Part shown: one piece after another, positions 1 to 11,117 of the stretch
Layout: every line of letters starts with the position of its first letter
Numbering within the stretch: the stretch's first letter is position 1
Made by a program: the position numbers and the translations under genes
Origin: Diphasiastrum complanatum
Lineage: Eukaryota > Streptophyta > Lycopodiopsida > Lycopodiales > Lycopodiaceae
DNA: 64,000 nt
Direction: 5' to 3'
Assembly: GCA_029204225.1 (NCBI GenBank)
Contig: CM055095.1
Span: 18,327,483-18,391,482, forward strand
The notes under the pieces: model-generated
The model's database searches: none
What the model was told of the DNA's origin: nothing
What the model saw: the letters and a program-made list of their open reading frames with translations, nothing else

Positions 1-1002
1 CTTTACTTGTATATGTATCAGTCTCTTTTTAATAAAGATGCTTTTAATTTGTGAGCTCTTTGCTTGATGTGAGCTCCTCCATCACTCTGTTACTTGTGGA
101 TGCCGTTCATAGTTTCGATGGTTGGCAATCAGTCAATGATTGCATCTCTAATATATACTCTCCACTAGATCAGAATTTTTGCATAGAATGTTAACTAGAT
201 GCTGCTTGCTTAAACCTCCTACAAATCCGCTTAGATATGATTCTACAGCAACTCAAGCTACAACACCTGATCTCCTGCCAAATAGTCTTCCGGATTAAGT
301 GGTGCTTATGGTCTAAAAAGCAAAAAAAAAAACTTGCTGCCCATTCCAGCCTGCACGTAAGGGGCTAGGCTGCCACATGGCAACGTCAGAGTGGTTGGAA
401 AGTCAAAATGCTTATTATGTTTCATAATAAGCATGTAGAAATTTTCAAAGTATCCATTACGCAATGGAAAGCGTCGGGCACAGGACATTTTGCCCGGTTT
501 GGCTTGCCAAAAATTTAGGCGAGGCCCGGAGGGGCTTGGCCTAAATTTTTTTGGAAATCCTTACTGGGCAAAATGGCTTGAGCCTGGGCCCATTCCATAG
601 TACGTAAAAAGGTTTCAGCAAAAACAATCTAGATTTATGACATAAAAATCCACCAACGGGCAAAAAAGTCACTTGATATGTATATTTGATGAGAATATAA
701 TCTTAGGATCCTGTCGGACAAGAGCAAGTAGACTTTATGCTCAACCTTTGCATAAGGGCATGGTCTTTTCTAGAGAGCTTTCAATGTGGTACTTAGGTAG
801 ATTCTTTAAGGTGCTTGGTAATGTAATCTAACTTCTTACTAAAATAAGTGCACATTGGTCTCCCACCATAGCCAAGCTAAATTAGTTTGTTCCATGGGAT
901 GTTGGTGATCATGGCTTGAATCCCAGGTTTAGAATGTTTTGTGTGATGTTGGTATTCATGGCTTGAATCTTGGTTGTGATGGAGGAGAGACAATTCAAGG
1001 AG
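1..1002. other. Intergenic, with a nested fold-back
   Basis: No convincing coding region, LTR end or RNA gene is seen. The one structured part is a nested inverted repeat: ATTTTGCCC at 487-495 pairs with GGGCAAAAT at 566-574, and inside it AAAATTTAGGC at 510-520 pairs with GCCTAAATTTT at 539-549. This looks like a small fold-back or the core of a decayed MITE. Confidence 0.5.
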
Positions 1003-1004
1003 GG

Positions 1005-1064
<60 letters not shown>
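1003..1064. repeat. (GA)n microsatellite
   Basis: Nearly pure GA dinucleotide tract. It is open in several frames and gives artefactual Arg-Glu or Ser-Leu reading frames that should not be taken as proteins. Confidence 0.97.
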
Positions 1065-1069
<5 letters not shown>

Positions 1070-1463
1070 CAATAAAACATGCATACACAAGAAACTTTTT
1101 AGAAATAAAGTTTTTCAATAGGTATATGACTGAAATATAGCTTAGTTACACGTATTTGAATACTTTTGTCTAGTCAATAAAGCATTACTTTGGCACTATA
1201 GGTTAGGTCACTTGAATCACACATCTGTATCGAACATGTTTAGACAGTCCTTAGTACTTGATCACGATTATCTAGACAAGAAGATCGGCCTCCATGTTTG
1301 TCATAGCTACATCTCGGAAAGCAAACTAGGATTCCATTTAGATCAAGTCATAAGAATGCAACAAAAACGCTCATAGTGTCGGATAGAACACAATTAGGGC
1401 AAATGGAATGGACCAAATTTCTGTCTTTCCAAAATCTGGTTCAATTTATTGAATCCTATTTAC

Positions 1464-1718
1464 TTAAGACTCTGCCTCATGGAAGAGTGGTTGTGCATGA
1501 TATTTATATCTAAATATTGTAGCTATGCATGTCCGTTTGTTCCATCTCTTTGGTATCCATTTTGCACCACTTTGTGTCCATCTTTGTTGGCTAAAAATAG
1601 GACTTTCAGTTTGATAATGAAAGCAAATCGACTCTTGGCTTATTCTGCAATCTATATCCCCATTTGACTTGTCGTCCCAATCTTTATGTATAAGCTTTGA
1701 CAAAACATCATTTGACAA
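1464..1718 (-). pseudogene. Degraded coding repeat of unknown family, C-terminal piece
   Basis: The translated segment begins SNDVLSKLIHKDWDDKSN and continues to a KWIP motif. It resembles the stretch beginning SNEILSDLMDQGWDSKTN near 43255 on the plus strand (shared S-N-[DE]-[IV]-L-S, W-D-x-K-[ST]-N, I-[DE]-C, then a F-x-Y-H block). The family is not recognised. It lies head-to-head with the fragment at 1958-2470, so the original order is scrambled here. The match was made by eye at protein level and is short. Confidence 0.4.
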
Positions 1719-1957
1719 ATCTCACAAATTAAAGAACACAAAATTGTTCATAATCACCCTCATCAAATTAAAATAGTAAACCATAGTGATTAGAGTCATA
1801 GTTTATGCAAGACTGGAGTAAGAAACTAGTTACAACTAGTCATCGCAGTGATTTGTGCTAATTACAATAACCACGCATGGTTATAGTTAATGACTAGTCA
1901 TGAATGGATCCAACTCATGATAAAATATTTTAGAGCTTCAAGTATATGGAGATCCAA

Positions 1958-2470
1958 TATATGGCAACATCAAGGAGACCCAAATCCACTGTAGACTTTG
2001 GATATCGGATACCAAGAACTTATATGAAGAAAGAACTCTTGGGTGTTGATCCATCCATCATTGAGTCAAATGTTTCAACCAAAAAAAGGTCCAAATTGAC
2101 TTTCAAATCCTACTAAAAATCTACGATTCATGATTTTAGAGCATCTCCAAGACAATCCATTACGGAGGTTTTATTGCAACATGCTTATATGCATTCCAAG
2201 CTTAATATTCGATCGATCAATCCAAACGATCATTACAAATGAAGTATCTAAACCAATGATTTTGCCTTTCCTTTATTGAGCTAGTTCTCATTTTATATTC
2301 AAAATCTCATAACATGTTTCATCATGCGATTTTAGCATAAATGAATTGGAGCTCACAAAAACACTTGTTGGATGTCATACATATTTATATCTAGAAAACA
2401 TGTATAAGGGAAGACCTCAAGAATAATTTGTCGATAAGAGTATATATTTTCATGAATTGTATGGGGGCTT
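1958..2470 (+). pseudogene. Degraded coding repeat of unknown family, N-terminal piece
   Basis: From an ATG at about 1960 the frame reads with few stops and matches the copy starting near 42420. Shared features in order are RRP[KR]ST[VI], a KK-x-SK-x-T-x-K block, and Q-H-[AV]-Y-M-H-S followed by I-N-P-[NH]-D-H. The DNA-level resemblance continues to about 2470, including similar stretches around 2340-2390 and 2415-2465. No known domain is recognised and no function is proposed. It is either an old gene family or the coding part of an undescribed mobile element. Confidence 0.45.
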
Positions 2471-4035
2471 TGGGGATCTTGAGGTCATTCAACTTTCGAG
2501 CTTGCATAGTGACGAATGAATTAGTCTTGAGAACATTTTAGAATTCTTTCAATGCAAGAAATACATACGAGCTTGTAAAATCCTTGGCTCTACTAGTCAC
2601 TAGTTAGCCCTTGTTGGGCTAATCATTCTTATTTGACTACATTTAAGAGGTTCAAAGAGGGAGCGACCTTCAATTTATTAAGGTTATTGAAGCCTTTTGG
2701 ACCCACAAGGGCTACATGGGTATTTCAACATTAATGCCTGCAACTGGATCGACATGACATGATCTTGGTATCTAACATAGAATTCGATACACTGCTTCTA
2801 TGCCTTTTCTGTTTCATAGGAGGGACTGTAACTACCGATCGAGGTTTTGATTGAAAACATTCATTTGACAAGGTGGGGTAGTACATGCCAACAAGAAATT
2901 TTTTGATGTCATTGCATACTTCCTGCAATGGTTATGTTTTTTATTTCTTCTTGGGTGGGTATTTGTTTAGATACATATGACCTAACAATGCCCTGAGACA
3001 TTGAACATGTTTAACTTACTGAAAAATATTCTAGATTGGTACAGCAAAGATTCAATTGGAGAAACAGCAGACTACCCATTGAACAGGCAGTTTTATCCAT
3101 TTGAGCTCTATGCTTCAGCTAATTTTCAATGCATTTGAAATGTTTGTTTCCCTAACAATGAGAAACTCAATTGAAAGCCTCTCACATGAAGAAGGAAGAA
3201 CCGTTTACACAGGACAAGAAAAATTAGGGTGTTATTGAACAATGGACAGCCTCTCAGACGAAGAAGGAAAAACCATTTACACAGGACAAGGAAAAGAAGG
3301 ATTCAACAGCAGCATAGCTCCTTGTAAGAACAAAAGAACTAGCTAAAATGTAACTGATTACGATTTCCTTCAAAACTACAAAATGCAACGAAGGGTCATG
3401 GCTTTTATCTATAATTTTCTCCTTGTTTCATAGTAACCAATATCTATCCTCCCCTTATAATTGTTGCAGGTATATCAAAGTTATGTCTAGGATGATACCC
3501 AACATAACAAGGAGACGTGCAATCTTCAACCCTATGGAGTCCAACCACAAAGTCTTAGACCATCAACTTCATCACACATAGCATGGACCAAATACTACAA
3601 CATCCCTACTCACGTCGTGAAGGCCTAGAATAGGTGCAAATCACATGTACAAACCTATGTTGTTGCAGGTATCCCTAATAGATTAATCCTATGATACAAA
3701 TATCATGTGCATCTTCAGTTAGCACTGCACAGCTTTTTTTTAATCGCTGCTGCACATATAGAGCTTCCTGGAGAAAATCATGCATCTTTCACATCAAGCG
3801 ACTAGCCAACTGTTGCAGACTTGTAAGGAGCATGATCTAGACAATGACTTGCACAATTAAACAGGTAGTGAAATGATAGAATTAGAACCATGTAAAGCTG
3901 GAATTGAAAACAGAGCTTGAGAATATCTTCCCTTAAATGGATGTTTATGGTGCTTCACACTGTCAATTCCAGTATTACATTTACTGCTTCCAAACAAGCC
4001 AATTTTGATAAGGCCATGACTTCATTTCTTCTGAT
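2471..4035. other. Intergenic, probably includes the 3' UTR of the next gene
   Basis: No coding region is recognised. The part next to 4036 probably holds the 3' UTR of the minus-strand gene. A degenerate direct repeat with period 72 bp occupies 3176-3296. Confidence 0.5.
3176..3296. repeat. Two-copy direct repeat, period 72 bp
   Basis: Copies at about 3176-3222 and 3248-3294 share AGCCTCTCA, GAAGAAGGAA and TTTACACAGGACAAG with a handful of mismatches. A local segmental duplication in non-coding DNA. Confidence 0.75.
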
Positions 4036-5747
4036 TCAAGCCCTTGATTTGCTGAACCCATGTTCCGAAATAGCTTGGTAATTTTTCTTCACAGATAAAG
4101 TAGGTATCACTAACTCTCGACTGTTTGTAGACTTCTCAAGAGACATATTTTCAGATAATGCAGGATTCTGAAAGAACTGACCACTCATAGCTGAACCCAT
4201 GTGAACATTATTCCCAGCCATCCCCAAGTTGATGAAACTTTGCATGCCCACTGGACTCTGCATCCCCACAGCAGTTGGAATGCCTGCAAGTGACTGAACA
4301 CTCCCAGTAGGAGAAGTTTGCAAGGCTAGAGGTAACTGCATTCCCATAGTAGGATTTGCACCATGGAGAAGTGATGAGTTTAACATTTGCAAATGATTTT
4401 CATAACCCATGCTATTCCCAAGAAACATATCACTGCTAATCTTGTTTGCCATTCCAGATGTGCAACTTACTATGCCATGGTTAGATGCACTGGCGGTACC
4501 ACCAACCGCATTATGCATCATATTCCACATCATGCCCAATGCTAATGGATTCTGCACTCCACTTATGGCACCCTGCACCCTGGCCATATTTAGATTGTTT
4601 TGGAGATGAGAACCTAATGCGCTTTCTAAACCATGCGCATGGGTCGATTTTGGATTTCCTGTTGCTAGTGACCCAGGAACTCCATAGTTGCTTCCTTGAG
4701 TTCCCTCAAGCCCTGAAAAGTTCCCTCCACTTCCACTACCTGGTTCAGTAATCCCTACTCCTGCAATCCCGTTATTGGAGTGACCTCCAGAATCCATTGT
4801 ATAAATCTGACTTCTTCGTGCAGTAAGGCACATATCTCGTAAGTGTCCATTGGTTTGCACCCCTAAGTGTGTGCGTTGACTAGCATTACTCTGACCTCCA
4901 TACCCTAATTTTTTAGTTTCAGCTGCATCATCCTTCCTTCCAAACCCCATACCTGCAGCATCAGGAAATGTATCGCCAAATTTGATACCTTCAGTTTTGG
5001 TACCAAAATTCTGCTCTCGGAGTGCACAACCCTGTCCTTCAAAGCTCAGTCCAGTATCTTCGCCGATTTGTGGTTCAAAGTTTAAGTTTCCACCAGCAAT
5101 CTGGGGAGCTCCATAGCCAACTCCTGCACCTCCTTGTTCTGGGAAAGCCATTTGCAGTCCTGAAGTCAAAGTTTCTCTGTACAAGAAATTTTGCATTTCT
5201 TCTCGCATCCAGGCGAGAACTCGCTTCCTTGATTCAGTTATCTCTTGCATGCATGCCTGCATACATGTGCGCATCGAGTCTATCCAAGGACTTTCAGAGT
5301 GAAAGCCATCTATGGTATGAAAGTCGTCTCTGCAACCATTGGCAACTTTATCCTCTTCAGTTACTTTCTTGAACTTGCTTTTTCTCCGTGGCTGTAACTT
5401 CTTAGAAACATGCTCATTTTCAGGAAAAAGAATGCCTGATCTCATGCCATTTTCTCCCTGTTGCTGCATCTCCTTATCAATACTCTGCCCTTCAAAGAGG
5501 CGTTCTCCAGAAAATCGTGCATAACTAGAATCTTCATGTAGCAACCATTCATCGTGGCTCTTTTTCCTCTTGAACATGGGCAACATTGCTGCAGTAGAAT
5601 CACCCTCCTCTTCAGAAGATTTATTTGAGCTTTCAAGTTTTTTGCTCTTCCTTTTGTTGCTTTCTCTTCCATGCTCTTCAGCAGCATAATCCAAGCTCTG
5701 GAACATCTCTATTGCTAACTTTACACCGTGAAAAGCTCTCAACTTTG
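4036..5747 (-). CDS. Uncharacterised, probably nuclear protein (about 556-574 aa)
   Basis: A long open frame ends at the stop at 4036. The family is not recognised. Visible features are basic clusters typical of nuclear localisation signals in the N-terminal third (NKRKSKK, FKRKK, PRRKSKFKK), an acidic serine-rich stretch, then a probable helical block around residues 155-195 beginning ESPWIDSMRTCMQACMQEI and containing W-M-R-E-E-M-Q. The rest is a low-complexity tail rich in Gly, Asn, Met and Ser with QMxLPLAL-like patches. The first in-frame ATG is at 5706, giving 556 aa. The frame stays open upstream to a TAA at 5749-5751 without another ATG. A spliced start is possible: a short exon at 5834-5846 (ATG, four codons, then GTAAGAG) joined to an acceptor at 5748 is phase-compatible and gives 574 aa. 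A regulatory or chromatin-related role is only a guess from composition. Confidence 0.7.
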
Positions 5748-6486
5748 CTTAGGACATGCTGATTGCCAAAGCTACCGCTATTTCTTAAAAGGTAGAAAAT
5801 GTAATCAGGATCAGTTACTTTTCAACCTCTTACGTTTTGGCAGCATTGATCTTCTGCAGAAATCTAATCAAGATCCACTACTTCCAGAAGACCTCCATTT
5901 TATTAGCAGCAGAATATTCCATATGGTCTATTCTTGTAGCCAAATGGTAACCCTTTTTTAGCTTGCAAAATACTTTTCAATAGCATGCATATCTGCCAAA
6001 TATAAATGGTGTGCCACTAATCAGGTTGAAAACTACTCATCATAAACTCTTGCATCTCCAATGATTAACACTAACAACGAGGCATACATTGCATGGTCCT
6101 AGCCTCAGTAGGCATATCTCCAGTGCAAAAAGGGCTTATTTGCAATAAACCCTAAATGCTAACACACCCTCACTGTTGCTGCATCAAGCCAATACAATGT
6201 AACTCAGGTAATAGCGCACCAACAAAGAAATGTATGCAGCTTCCTCTGATCGAACCTAGGAAGAGTCAAGATTGAAAACAGGTAGAACAAGTAGATTTTC
6301 GTAGCTATACTCCAATTCACACAAAAACCAGCAAGGTTTTGTAATGTTTTAATAACATATGGGGCAAGAAAACACTGTATCCGACGCTCTTATCTTACTA
6401 CATGCTGGTCTTGACTCCAAAACAAACTTCTTAGAGCCTTGGTGCAAGGTCAGCATGAGTAAGAGTGAAGTAAGTACTGTGCTAAC
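5748..6486. other. 5' flank / possible 5' UTR and intron of the minus-strand gene
   Basis: No independent gene is seen. The minus strand has a good donor (AAAAC|GTAAGAG) ending at 5834 that could belong to a short first coding exon or a 5' UTR exon of the gene below 5748. A single telo-box-like AAACCCTAAA lies near 6145. Confidence 0.4.
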
Positions 6487-6504
6487 AAACCCTAAACCCT
6501 AAAC
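6487..6504. promoter_or_regulatory. Tandem telo-box (AAACCCTAAACCCTAAAC)
   Basis: Two and a half units of the plant telomere heptamer. Telo-boxes are known in plant promoters and 5' UTRs, where they bind Myb-type telobox proteins. The position, about 700 bp upstream of the minus-strand gene at 4036-5747, suits its promoter. A chance interstitial telomere-like repeat is the alternative. Confidence 0.5.
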
Positions 6505-7362
6505 GGGATAAAACTGTAAAAGCCTTGTGAGGCTACGTTTCGGGCTTGACAGCCTGCTAATATCCTTCATCCAACCGTTATGTTTCAGGTTCTTGAGAGC
6601 TCAAGATTTCGGAAACTGCTACAGTAGCACTCCAAACATAGCTTTCAAGAAACCATTATACAAGTCATTTGTGAGCCAGAAAATCTGGTCGCAAGAATCA
6701 TGAACTGAAAGATGTACCTGGAATGCGAACGTGGGCATTGCATTGCATTGCTTTGCTGCCTGCGACGCAACATCAGCTCCACTGCTCTATAGACTACTGC
6801 ACTGCTTCCTTCGCAACTACTATATGTGTGTCACAGAAAGAAAAAGAAAAACATGCAAAACTGAAGGCGAGAAATAGGAAGAAGAAGATCTGGATCGCGA
6901 AATGGGATAGGTAGTTGCTGATGGACACGTGGAAAAATTCCCAGTTCCTTAACAAATATCCAACGGTAGTGGCAGGTGGAGGGTTTTAGGTGGGTTTTGA
7001 GTTTGGGGCGGGGTGGGGGGGCTTTGCCTAGTAGAGGGTAGGGGGTATATGATAAAATGGAGGCAATTTGAAGGGGTTTGTTGTGCTAGAGGTTTGTGCC
7101 CTGGTATGTATGTACTTTTGGAAGGCATCGTTTGGAAGTGTCCAAAGTTTGGAATATTACAAAAACACACACATAGAAACGATGTAGTTTTTTTGTTTAG
7201 TCTTAATTTTGCAAGGCAAAAATGAATATGGCATATGTATTTTTGTTTAACAAGACAATCTTATAACATAATAAAAAGTGTTACAAAAATATAAGAAGCT
7301 ATTATTCTACTCATGTTGTCTTCCATAGTAGTATCCTTGCCAAAACAAATTTCATGGCTTTG
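6505..7362. other. Intergenic, no gene seen
   Basis: Short open frames on both strands at 6723-7225 overlap each other and have low-complexity Pro/Lys composition with no recognisable domain. A purine-rich G tract occurs near 7000-7050. Confidence 0.5.
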
Positions 7363-8058
7363 TGTTGAAAATGCAGCAAAATAAGTCCAATTGATCCTAG
7401 AAATGATGGAGAAAGCACCTAATTAAGATCCAAACAAGATCCAATAGCTAGAGCACAAATCAATCTATTGATTTCTAGCTTATCTTGGCTTGAACTCCAC
7501 AAATTGGCTCCAAAATCATGCAAAATCCCTCACACATGTGGATGTGCGGCCTGCTGCAGCCAGTGTACTGTACCAGCACCCTCGAAGCCTTCTAAATCAT
7601 TCCAAAAAACCAAATGCCAATAGCAATCATCAAGCAAATGGCAAATGATAGACTAAAACTAGTCATGAAGGAAGATCTCAATTTTACTCATAATTGGATG
7701 GAAAATCCACCACATATTCATACATAAATGCTTCGGATATGAGCATTTAGGGCTACCTCTGATCCATCCATGTCCTAACCCTAGTGTCTAACATAATAGG
7801 CAATAAGATCCACACCTAATTGGGGGTCAAGATCTTCAGATCCAAAACAATGTAAAAACTGCTCTTTTTAGCTCCGAGAAAATCTCTAGCCTATCTATGC
7901 ACATTTTGGCCTCATCCAACGGTGCCATTCCAAGGCTAGGTTAGGAATAAGACTTATGAAAAGTATCCTATGCTTTTTGGCACGTGTGACATCCCACAAC
8001 ATGGCCACATTACAATTTACAAGTGGTAGAACCAAGCTAGAATTGTAAAATTTCAACA
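7363..8058 (-). repeat. 3' LTR of the interrupted element (696 bp)
   Basis: The plus strand begins TGTTGAAAAT and ends TTTCAACA, giving the expected inverted TG...CA termini, followed immediately by the complement of a polypurine tract (CTCCTCAC, 8059-8066). The first about 240 bp match 16592-16831. A CACGTG-type palindrome lies about 75 bp inside the U3 end (near 7983) and a second imperfect one is near 7535. Confidence 0.85.
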
Positions 8059-8083
8059 CTCCTCACAATTTAGCTTGATGAGG

Positions 8084-8632
8084 CTATCCTGGATCAATAA
8101 TTAATACATGAATAAAAACAACATAATTTCCAGGTTCTTGCTGTGTGGAGTGAGTATGATCACTCATCATGATAAGAATATAATTTGAGCTCCAAGCTCT
8201 CAAATGTAGTGAGAGCTCAGTAAAAATTGTCTTCAACATCCAAGCTTTGTTTTCAATATGTTGTTGAATGAACATCTTGGCCTGCAAAACGAGAGTCTTC
8301 TCCTCAAAATAATCATGAAAAACAGTAGCTTTCCACAAGATCCAACTTTGGTATGACGCACATACAACGAAAGTTTGAAATATCACCATCTTAACTTTAT
8401 CCAACCAAATAATGAACTCCAAATTGTCATCCTTCCAATGAAGGTCTTCATTCCTTGGAAATTCAAGAGTGAATAGATCACATGATGAGTCCTTTGAATC
8501 CTTCTTTGAAACCCCAATCAAATTAGTAGTGATAACTATTTCAACATCATAAGATATAGGATGAAAAACAATGTTCATACTATCATCATCAAAGGACATT
8601 GTCAAATTCATGACATGTTTTCTGTCAAACAT
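8084..8632 (-). CDS. 182-aa ORF of unknown origin inside the pol-less Copia
   Basis: Uninterrupted frame between the gag/protease remnant and the 3' LTR, where pol should be. It begins MFDRKHVMNLTMSFDDDS and ends LIIDPG. It has an acidic N-terminal third and an aromatic-rich middle (LEFIIWLDKVKMVIFQTF), with no zinc knuckle, no reverse-transcriptase motif and no clear signal peptide. No family is recognised. It may be captured host sequence, an element-specific accessory gene or a chance frame. That it stays open while the neighbouring gag has frameshifts is the only hint of function. Confidence 0.4.
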   Translation of the reverse strand: MFDRKHVMNLTMSFDDDSMNIVFHPISYDVEIVITTNLIGVSKKDSKDSSCDLFTLEFPRNEDLHWKDDNLEFIIWLDKVKMVIFQTFVVCASYQSWILWKATVFHDYFEEKTLVLQAKMFIQQHIENKAWMLKTIFTELSLHLRAWSSNYILIMMSDHTHSTQQEPGNYVVFIHVLIIDPG

Positions 8633-8691
8633 AAAGTAAGAGGGAGATATGAATAAACTTCCTTGCTGCTCCTTTCTCTTTACTCAAGCCT

Positions 8692-9719
8692 TCATAATGA
8701 TGTAGATTCAGGTCTCTTTTTCCTTGAGACAAGTGCTCCTTCTTGGGTTCCTCCTTGACTCTCTCTCTTACTTGTCATGTGGGAGCTAGCCCCACTATCT
8801 ATCCACCAAGGGTCTTCTCCTTTCATGATTGAAGATGAAAAACTTGACATCATGAGAGAGTCTTCATGTGAACTCTCCTCCTCTTCTTGCCCTATTTTTT
8901 CTTGACTTTGAGCTTGCTTCCTCGTGAAGCACTCGAAGGCATAATGTTCCATCTTGCTACAAGAGTAGCACTTGATCTTTGACTTATCCTTCTTGGGCTT
9001 GCTTGAGCTTGGACTTGAAGATCCATCTTGATCTTCACCTTTGACTTGGTTCTTCTTGAATGCACATCCTTTGCCTTTGGATTTTCTTTTGCTCTTGATG
9101 AAAAGGGACTTGTCATCTCCATCAGTGAAGGAGAGCTTCTCCATCCTTGAACTGATGTGTGTTCTCCTACTCTCCTCGGCCATGAGGACTCCTTGGATAT
9201 TTTCAAGGGCCCATGATTGCATAGCCTTGCACCAAGTTAGCAAAATCCACACTTTAGTCCATTCACAATCAGTTGAACAAGCTCACATTCCTTAATGGAA
9301 TCTCCTATGTAATCAAGCTCCTTGTTTAAGTCTTTAACTCTCAAAACATATGAATGACCACTCTCTCTCTTGGCTTGAAAGCATTGAAGGATTTGGTTCT
9401 TCAAGGATAACAAACTTGAAGTGTTCTTAGATTCATATATTTTTTGAAGAGTTTTCCATGCTTCTTGATCTGAGGTGCAAGCACCTACCTCCTTCAGAAG
9501 CTCATTTGCTACATTTATTTTTATACAATCGAGGGAAATCTTGCACCTTTTCTTGTATTTTGTAGCTTCTTGAGGGTGAATTGGCTCATCTTCATCACCA
9601 CTCACCATTTCCATTAGATCTTGCAAGAGAAGAGTAGACTCCATTCTTAGCTTCCAAATAGAGTACTAGAAGCATTCAATCTATCATTTGGATCCAAGAG
9701 ATATGCATTTATGGAAGCC
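8692..9719 (-). pseudogene. Copia gag and protease start, frameshifted
   Basis: The start MASINAYLLDPNDRLN matches the start of the nested element's gag. After a frameshift the UBN2-type capsid region reads on (LMEMVSGDEDEPIHPQE), a second shift occurs near 9245, and then come a Lys-rich spacer, a CCHC zinc knuckle (CYSCSKMEHYAFECF) and the aspartic-protease motif WWIDSGASSHMTS. Homology to the sister element stops just after this protease motif. The nested Copia landed exactly at the ATG, whose GATGG is the duplicated target. Confidence 0.85.
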
Positions 9720-9722
9720 ATC

Positions 9723-10404
9723 TGTTAAAAATTCACAATTCTAGCTTGACTAGTTTTGGTCATATGACTTGTAAATAGTTAGATGGTCATGATGTGGCTT
9801 GTCACACGTGTCAAATAGCATAGGATTCCATTCATAAGGATGTTCTCAAGTAGACCTAAGTGTTAGAACCTTTGGAATGAGTCCAAATTATGCTTAGATA
9901 CAAGGGAGAAAAAATAGGAGCTATTTTTGGTAATTTTTGCATTGTTGAGGGATCTCCAAGATTCCAACCCTAACTTGGTAGGGATGAAAGATCCACCAAA
10001 ATTAGAATTAGGGATAGGTTTAGGGCTACTCATACCTGCCCAAAACCGTGATGGATCATGTATATATAGGTGATGATATCTCACCAAAATCAATCAAGCA
10101 ATTTCATGTTTTTTCTCTCATAATGGTGCAATTGCTCTCTATGTTCATAATTGTTTGAGTACTTGTGATTACTAATGATTATAGGATTGAATGTAGGTCT
10201 GGTGTACAGTACTCAGACTGTGGGAGGCCGTACTTTCACACGTGTGAAGCCTTCTTCAAGGATTTGGGCCATTTAGTGAGGTTCAAGCATAGATTTTTGA
10301 TGAATTTTGATGGTTCAACTTGTGCTAATCTTATGAAATCATAATCTATTGTTTCCCTCATCATTTCAAGTGTTTTAGGATCCTTATTTGCTGTAATTTT
10401 TACA
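9723..10404 (+). repeat. 5' LTR of the young Copia
   Basis: Begins TGTTAAAAATTCAC and ends AATTTTTACA (inverted termini). A TATA box (TATATATAGG, 10061-10070) probably drives element transcription, putting U3 at about 335 bp. CACACGTGT palindromes occur near 9802 (U3) and 10236 (R/U5). Minus-strand frames inside this LTR are not genes. Confidence 0.97.
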
Positions 10405-10417
10405 TGGTATCAGAGCC
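10405..10417 (+). promoter_or_regulatory. Primer-binding site (tRNA-iMet type)
   Basis: TGGTATCAGAGCC follows the 5' LTR directly and is the common plant Copia sequence complementary to the 3' end of initiator methionine tRNA, which primes minus-strand DNA synthesis. Confidence 0.95.
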
Positions 10418-11117
10418 TAAAGGCTGAAATGAGCAGTCAAATACATTGGAGATTGGTGTTGTGTGACTTCATTTGCAGGTGTTTAGGTGTCTAAAACCAG
10501 AGGCAAAGTTGAATTCAATTCACATTACCAAGATAGCAAGTTTTGCTTGCTCCAAGCATTGATTTCTAAGCAAGTTTTGGAGGTGATTTCATAGAGGAGG
10601 CTTTCTAGCATTCAAGGAGAGGGAAGATCAGAGTTTTGGGGACTCTTCAAGGCTGTTCTAAGGTGTAGTAGACACCTCCTAAAGTGATTTAGGTTCAGTC
10701 CAACCATTGCTTGACTTATGCACCAAATTAGATCAATTTTTCATCAATTTTGATCATTTTTTGCTTGTGATTGGATAGTAGATTGTGTTGCATCCTCATT
10801 AAGTTCCATTTAGATCTTTTACAAGTGATTTTGGAAGTATATTAGGTTGCTGAAATTCACTCTTGATCAGATCATTTGGAAGCTTTAATGTTCTTTATAG
10901 AAAGAGGGGCAATTCTACTAGTATTGTCTACTTCAATCAAGCAAGTGCATTGTTTCTAGTATTCTATGATTTGATTTTGTTAGAGATCATTCTTAGATCT
11001 TTATAGGAAGTCTATTACTGATATTTTCAGGTCCCTAAGAAGTGGGATAAGGTAGACCTTCAATCAAATCAATAGAAGTAACCTTCATTTGTGTCAAGTC
11101 CTTGATTAGGAGACTAG
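10418..11117 (+). other. Untranslated leader of the young Copia
   Basis: About 700 bp of non-coding leader between the primer-binding site and the gag ATG. No separate ORF is seen. Its last part (GTCCTTGATTAGGAGACTAG before the ATG) resembles the leader end of the interrupted sister element at 15786. Confidence 0.8.

Noticed and set aside
5742..5744. TTG at 5742 as start of the 4036-5747 gene
   Set aside because: A nuclear plant gene would not normally start at TTG. An ATG at 5706 or a spliced upstream exon is more likely.
6723..7225. Overlapping short frames near 6.7-7.2 kb
   Set aside because: Three frames on two strands have low-complexity composition, no domain and no splice support.
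9863..10093. Minus-strand frame at 9863-10093 and its twin at 15224-15469
   Set aside because: Both lie inside the two LTRs of the young Copia and differ only by LTR substitutions, so they are repeat DNA.
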